Source of the DNA: Equibacterium sp963662035
GTDB lineage: Bacteria; Bacteroidota; Bacteroidia; Bacteroidales; UBA932
Length of the DNA: 36,763 nucleotides
Assembly: GCA_963662035.1 (NCBI GenBank)
Contig: CAVLDO010000018.1
Span: 1-36,763, forward strand
Direction of reading: 5' to 3'
The first letter of the stretch is position 1. Each line of letters opens with the position of its first letter. Made by a program: the position numbers and the translations under genes. Of this stretch, positions 33,491-36,763 are shown piece after piece. Under the pieces are notes generated by a model that was given only the letters and a program-made list of their open reading frames with translations, did not search any database and was not told the origin of the DNA.

Positions 33491-36325
33491 ATGAGAAGAT
33501 TCTTCCACACGGCATTATTCCTCTCCTGCCTGCTCGCAGCCGCTTCCTGCGGCCGCAGCGGCTCCATCTCGTGCGTGGAAAAGATTGAGGTAACCACCCC
33601 CGAAGGGACCGCCCCCCGCCTCCCCTCGCTCGTAGAGGTACGCATCGGCGGCAAAAGCGAAATCCGCCGCGTAAAATGGACCAACTCCCTGCGCGAGACA
33701 GAGGAGAGCCAGGCCGCCTTGCCCGCCGGCAGCGTTTACACCGTGCAGGGCTACATAATCGGCGACAACACCACCGACGGCGGCTACCCGGTGGAGGCGA
33801 CGGTGACTGTGGACACCATCCCCTGGAGCGTCCCCTCCCGAACCCCCGCCGCAACAGCGCTCCCGCTTGGCGACGTCCGCCTTACGGGAGACAACCGCCT
33901 CACCGGCAACCGCGACCTGGACATCGCAAACCTTTTGAGCCTGGACATAACGCAACAGCTATACAACTACCGCGACACATACGGCCTGCCCACGGAGGGC
34001 TACACGGTCTCCGATGGCTGGGACTCCCCCACCACCAAACTCAAGGGGCACGGCAGCGGCCACTATATGTCGGCGCTGTCTTTCGCCTTCGCATCGACAT
34101 CCGACCCTGCGGTAAAAGAGCAGCTGCGGGAGCGTATGACCCGTATGGTGACCGAGTTGCGCGCCTGCCAGGAGCGCACCTTCGTGTGGGACAGCACCCT
34201 TGGACGCTACCGCGAGGCGCGCGACCTGGCCCCCGAGGCCGAGCTGCGCACTATGGAGGGTTCCTGGGCCGCCTTTGACCGCTACAAGCGCCACTGCGAC
34301 AAATACGGCTACGGATACCTCAACGCCATTCCCGCGCAGCACTGCGCCTTGATAGAGAAATACGCCCCCTACAACAACGAGCTGGGTGTATGGGCTCCCT
34401 ACTACAGCATCCACAAGCAGTTAACCGGCCTGCTGGATATCGCCGAGAACATCGACGACGCACAAGTTTCGGCCCTGGCGCTGCAGACTGCAAAGGATAT
34501 GGGGCTTTGGGTCTGGAACCGCCTGCACTACCGCACATTCGTGCAGGAGGAGGGTTCCGCAGCAGAGCGCCGCGCCGCTTTCGGCAACCGCTACGAGATG
34601 TGGAATATGTACATCGCGGGCGAAGTAGGCGGAATGCAGGAGGTCCTCTCCCGCCTCAGCCTTAAGGCTTGCGACCCGCAGGAGAGCGCAAAGCTGCTGG
34701 AAGCGGCCTCTTACTTCGACGCCCCTGCCTTTTACGGCCCCCTCTCGCGCAACATAGATGACATCCGCAACCGCCACGCCAACCAGCACATCCCGATGAT
34801 TGTAGGAGCCCTCAAGCTCTACGGCGCGGGTGGCGAGGAGAAATACTACAACATCGCCAGCAATTTTTGGGAGATGATACAGGGGCGTTATTCCTACGCA
34901 ATGGGGGGCGTGGGCAACGGCGAGATGTTCCGCCAGCCCTACTCGCAGATGATGAGTATGAACACCAGCGTGATGAGCGACCCCGAGGGGAACCTCCACC
35001 CCAACCCCGACATCAACGAGACCTGCTGCGCCTACAACCTGGCCAAGCTCACCAAAGACCTTAACTGCTACAACCCCCTCGACGCCCGCTATATGGACTA
35101 TTACGAGCGGCTGCTCTATAACCAGATAGTGGGAAGCGTGCACCCCACGGAATATGGCGTGTGCTATCAGTATGCAGTGGGGATGAACGCCATAAAGCCC
35201 TTCGGCAGCCCCACCCCGCAGGAGACCTGCTGCGGCGGCACCGGCGCCGAGAACCACGTGAAATATCAGGAGGCGGCCTATTTTGCGGGGGGCGACTCGC
35301 TGTTCGTGGCTCTCTACCTCCCCACAGAGGTCAATTGGCGCGCCAAAGGGGTCAAATTCCGTCAGGAATGCAAGTGGCCCGCCGAGCGCAGCGTCATCAC
35401 CATCGAGCAGGGGGGCGACTTCGCCCTCTTTCTCAGAGTCCCCTACTGGGCCACCGATGGCTTCAGCGCAAAGCTGGGCGGCCGGGAAATGGCCTCCGGC
35501 GCCCGCCCGCAGTCTTATGTGGAGATTCCTATGCGCAGCTGGAAGGCGGGGGACAAGGTCGAAATCTCGATGCCCTTCACTCCCCATCTGGACTTCGGCC
35601 CCGACAAGATGGACCTGGCCGCCACCGGCATAAACCAGTCCGGCACCCACTTTGACCCTATGTGGGAGGGGGTGGTGATGTACGGCCCGCTGGTTATGGC
35701 ATCGCCCGACATAACGATTTGGGAGCAGGCGCAGTTTGACCTGAGTCCCGACCTTCGGGAGATAACCGCCATCGGAGCATCGCCCGATGGCGGCACCGAC
35801 GGCAACCTCTACAGCCTGACTCTTGGCGGCAAGACCTTCTTTCCCGACTACTACAACACAGGCCACGCCACACACTATCTGCGGCTCAACGTGCTTTCAG
35901 GCGCCTCAAAGGCGGGGGATGACTCCGGCCGCATCTATCTGGAGCAGGCGCTGCAGATTGCCCGCAGCCGCACTCAAAGCAGCGGCGACTGGGCTCCGCG
36001 GGGTTATGCGAGAATGGAGGAGCGTCTCTCTGCGGCCGAGGCGGTAGCCGCCGACGAAAAGGCCACGCCCGAGGCTCTGACCAAGGCCGCCTCTGACCTG
36101 AACGCAGCCATCAACTCGATGCGTCCCTCCACTCTTGCCGAGACAGAAGACCTCGAGCCGCTGCTGGGGGCCCTTTCTGCCGCCAAGCAGATTCCTGACA
36201 AGAGCACGCAGCTGCGCCAGGCCATCGATTTTGCCGATATGGTGGTGCAGTATGTCAACGACGGCTCCGGCACCAAAGATCTGATAGAAAAAGCGCAGAA
36301 AATGCTGGAGGCTGCCGCAAAATAG
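33491..36325 (+). CDS. GH146 beta-L-arabinofuranosidase lipoprotein
   Basis: 944 residues. Lipoprotein signal AAASC (Cys20), an N-terminal Ig-like (Big_4) domain (about 30-110), the DUF1680-type (alpha/alpha)6 barrel and beta domains (about 130-810), and a helical FIVAR-like tail (about 815-944). The cysteine/zinc centre of GH146 is visible as NETCC (Glu510, Cys512) and ETCCGGTGAENH (Cys580, Cys581). Characterised members remove beta-L-Araf from plant arabinans and rhamnogalacturonan-II-type side chains. It starts 3 bases after GH27 and is the last gene of the arm. Lipidation separates it from the GH127 enzyme, which looks soluble. No terminator is visible after it; the AT-rich segment begins at once. 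Confidence 0.9.
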   Translation: MRRFFHTALFLSCLLAAASCGRSGSISCVEKIEVTTPEGTAPRLPSLVEVRIGGKSEIRRVKWTNSLRETEESQAALPAGSVYTVQGYIIGDNTTDGGYPVEATVTVDTIPWSVPSRTPAATALPLGDVRLTGDNRLTGNRDLDIANLLSLDITQQLYNYRDTYGLPTEGYTVSDGWDSPTTKLKGHGSGHYMSALSFAFASTSDPAVKEQLRERMTRMVTELRACQERTFVWDSTLGRYREARDLAPEAELRTMEGSWAAFDRYKRHCDKYGYGYLNAIPAQHCALIEKYAPYNNELGVWAPYYSIHKQLTGLLDIAENIDDAQVSALALQTAKDMGLWVWNRLHYRTFVQEEGSAAERRAAFGNRYEMWNMYIAGEVGGMQEVLSRLSLKACDPQESAKLLEAASYFDAPAFYGPLSRNIDDIRNRHANQHIPMIVGALKLYGAGGEEKYYNIASNFWEMIQGRYSYAMGGVGNGEMFRQPYSQMMSMNTSVMSDPEGNLHPNPDINETCCAYNLAKLTKDLNCYNPLDARYMDYYERLLYNQIVGSVHPTEYGVCYQYAVGMNAIKPFGSPTPQETCCGGTGAENHVKYQEAAYFAGGDSLFVALYLPTEVNWRAKGVKFRQECKWPAERSVITIEQGGDFALFLRVPYWATDGFSAKLGGREMASGARPQSYVEIPMRSWKAGDKVEISMPFTPHLDFGPDKMDLAATGINQSGTHFDPMWEGVVMYGPLVMASPDITIWEQAQFDLSPDLREITAIGASPDGGTDGNLYSLTLGGKTFFPDYYNTGHATHYLRLNVLSGASKAGDDSGRIYLEQALQIARSRTQSSGDWAPRGYARMEERLSAAEAVAADEKATPEALTKAASDLNAAINSMRPSTLAETEDLEPLLGALSAAKQIPDKSTQLRQAIDFADMVVQYVNDGSGTKDLIEKAQKMLEAAAK

Positions 36326-36326
36326 C

Positions 36327-36692
36327 GACCCCTCCCCTGTCAACAAACGAAATTATACTTGTATCGGATATATTGGAAAGATAAAAATCATCCAGTGTGA
36401 TAAATACTCCAATAACCCTACAACCACATATTCCAACACTGCAAATACGGTTTATTTCTCGTATTCTAAAGAACACGGACTCATTGAACATATTTACTAT
36501 TTCAAAAATCACAAATTAGTGAAGAGTGTTGATCTGAATCAGGGAGTTACTCCTCATGCTCATTATTGGAATAGCGGTGTTGTGGGCAGAAAGTCTCATA
36601 GTCAGCATAACACTCGCGAACTTTCTGCACGTGACACCCGTTTGGTGAAACTTGCACAAGAGTATAACAACAAAAATCACCACAATGGATAG
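36327..36692 (+). pseudogene. 5'-truncated ORF resembling a polymorphic-toxin C-terminal tail
   Basis: An open frame continues without ATG from inside the GH146 coding region to a TAG at 36690-36692, about 121 codons past the GH146 stop. Its AT-rich codons differ sharply from the neighbouring genes. The last 60 residues read like the tip of a secreted effector or RHS/polymorphic toxin: a PHAHYW segment, a Gly-Arg-Lys-Ser-His stretch, then LSARDTRLVKLAQEYN. No upstream core, signal peptide or start codon survives except an internal GTG (about 36510), so it is probably a displaced or truncated cassette. Toxin identity is a resemblance, not a family match. Confidence 0.4.
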
Positions 36693-36763
36693 ACATGTAC
36701 TTATTCAGAATTTCTGGAACGTGGGCTTTGATGGCGACAAATCCCTTACCCAAGAGGAATTGG
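36685..36763 (+). CDS. partial ORF overlapping the toxin-like tail (possible immunity gene)
   Basis: ATG at 36685 opens a frame of 26 codons that runs off the right edge (MDRHVLIQNFWNVGFDGDKS...). It overlaps the preceding stop by 8 bases, the kind of overlap seen in coupled toxin-immunity pairs. Composition is AT-rich like the upstream fragment. No family can be named from so short a piece. Confidence 0.4.
   Translation, partial: MDRHVLIQNFWNVGFDGDKSLTQEEL

Larger units (their letters stand above)
36326..36763. other. AT-rich segment with composition break
   Basis: Immediately after the GH146 stop, base composition shifts from strongly GC-rich to clearly AT-rich and stays so to the window edge. 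The stretch holds one 5'-truncated frame and the beginning of another. I see no terminator for the GH operon, no tRNA and no clear attachment site, so the border is probably a recombination or insertion junction. Confidence 0.6.

Noticed and set aside
36547..36753. Minus-strand ORFs at the right edge (36255-36512, 36547-36753)
   Set aside because: They oppose a longer plus-strand frame with more protein-like content and a coupled downstream ATG, and one overlaps the end of GH146.

Overview
The window is GC-rich and gene-dense. It looks like a chromosomal segment of a gut Bacteroidales, most likely a GC-rich Alistipes-like member of the Rikenellaceae (genus is inference). The reasons are a SusC/SusD pair, BACON and DUF4859 lipoproteins, a Reg_prop/Y_Y_Y regulator with an AraC tail, TAnnTTTG-type -7 promoter boxes, and almost no strong Shine-Dalgarno sequences.

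Layout. 1-645 has no convincing gene and holds direct repeats, three tandem hairpins and a nested hairpin. 646-6084 carries housekeeping genes: rpmE2 (minus strand), then glmM-like, a NamZ/DUF1343-like gene and an orphan FtsX/MacB-type permease (plus strand). 6097-9814 is a minus-strand cluster transcribed as alkaline phosphatase, HerA-like/DUF853 ATPase, SGNH hydrolase. 9944-36325 is one large polysaccharide (glycoprotein) utilization locus with two diverging arms. The minus arm runs from a membrane-spanning regulator through susC, susD, a triple-DUF4859 lipoprotein and an internal terminator to three tandem BACON-plus-HExxH lipoproteins. The plus arm is GH127, GH51, CotH-DUF4859, GH27, GH146. 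36326-36763 is abruptly AT-rich. It holds a 5'-truncated ORF that resembles a polymorphic-toxin tail, overlapped by the start of a second ORF that leaves the window.

How it may work. The enzyme set is two beta-L-arabinofuranosidases, one alpha-L-arabinofuranosidase, one alpha-galactosidase-type enzyme and three surface zincin-like lipoproteins. This matches the chemistry of plant extensin, which carries hydroxyproline-linked beta-arabino-oligosaccharides capped with alpha-Araf, serine-linked alpha-Gal, and a protein backbone. I infer a locus that both deglycosylates and proteolyses hydroxyproline-rich glycoproteins.

The regulator is unusual. It has the periplasmic propeller, Y_Y_Y domain, membrane helix and AraC HTH of a hybrid two-component system (HTCS), but no ATPase or receiver domain. 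Only a degenerate DHp helix pair remains, without the phospho-acceptor His. The susC and GH127 promoters share one geometry, TTTGGACT-N33-CTTG-N14-TAnnTTTG, which is a strong candidate operator for it.
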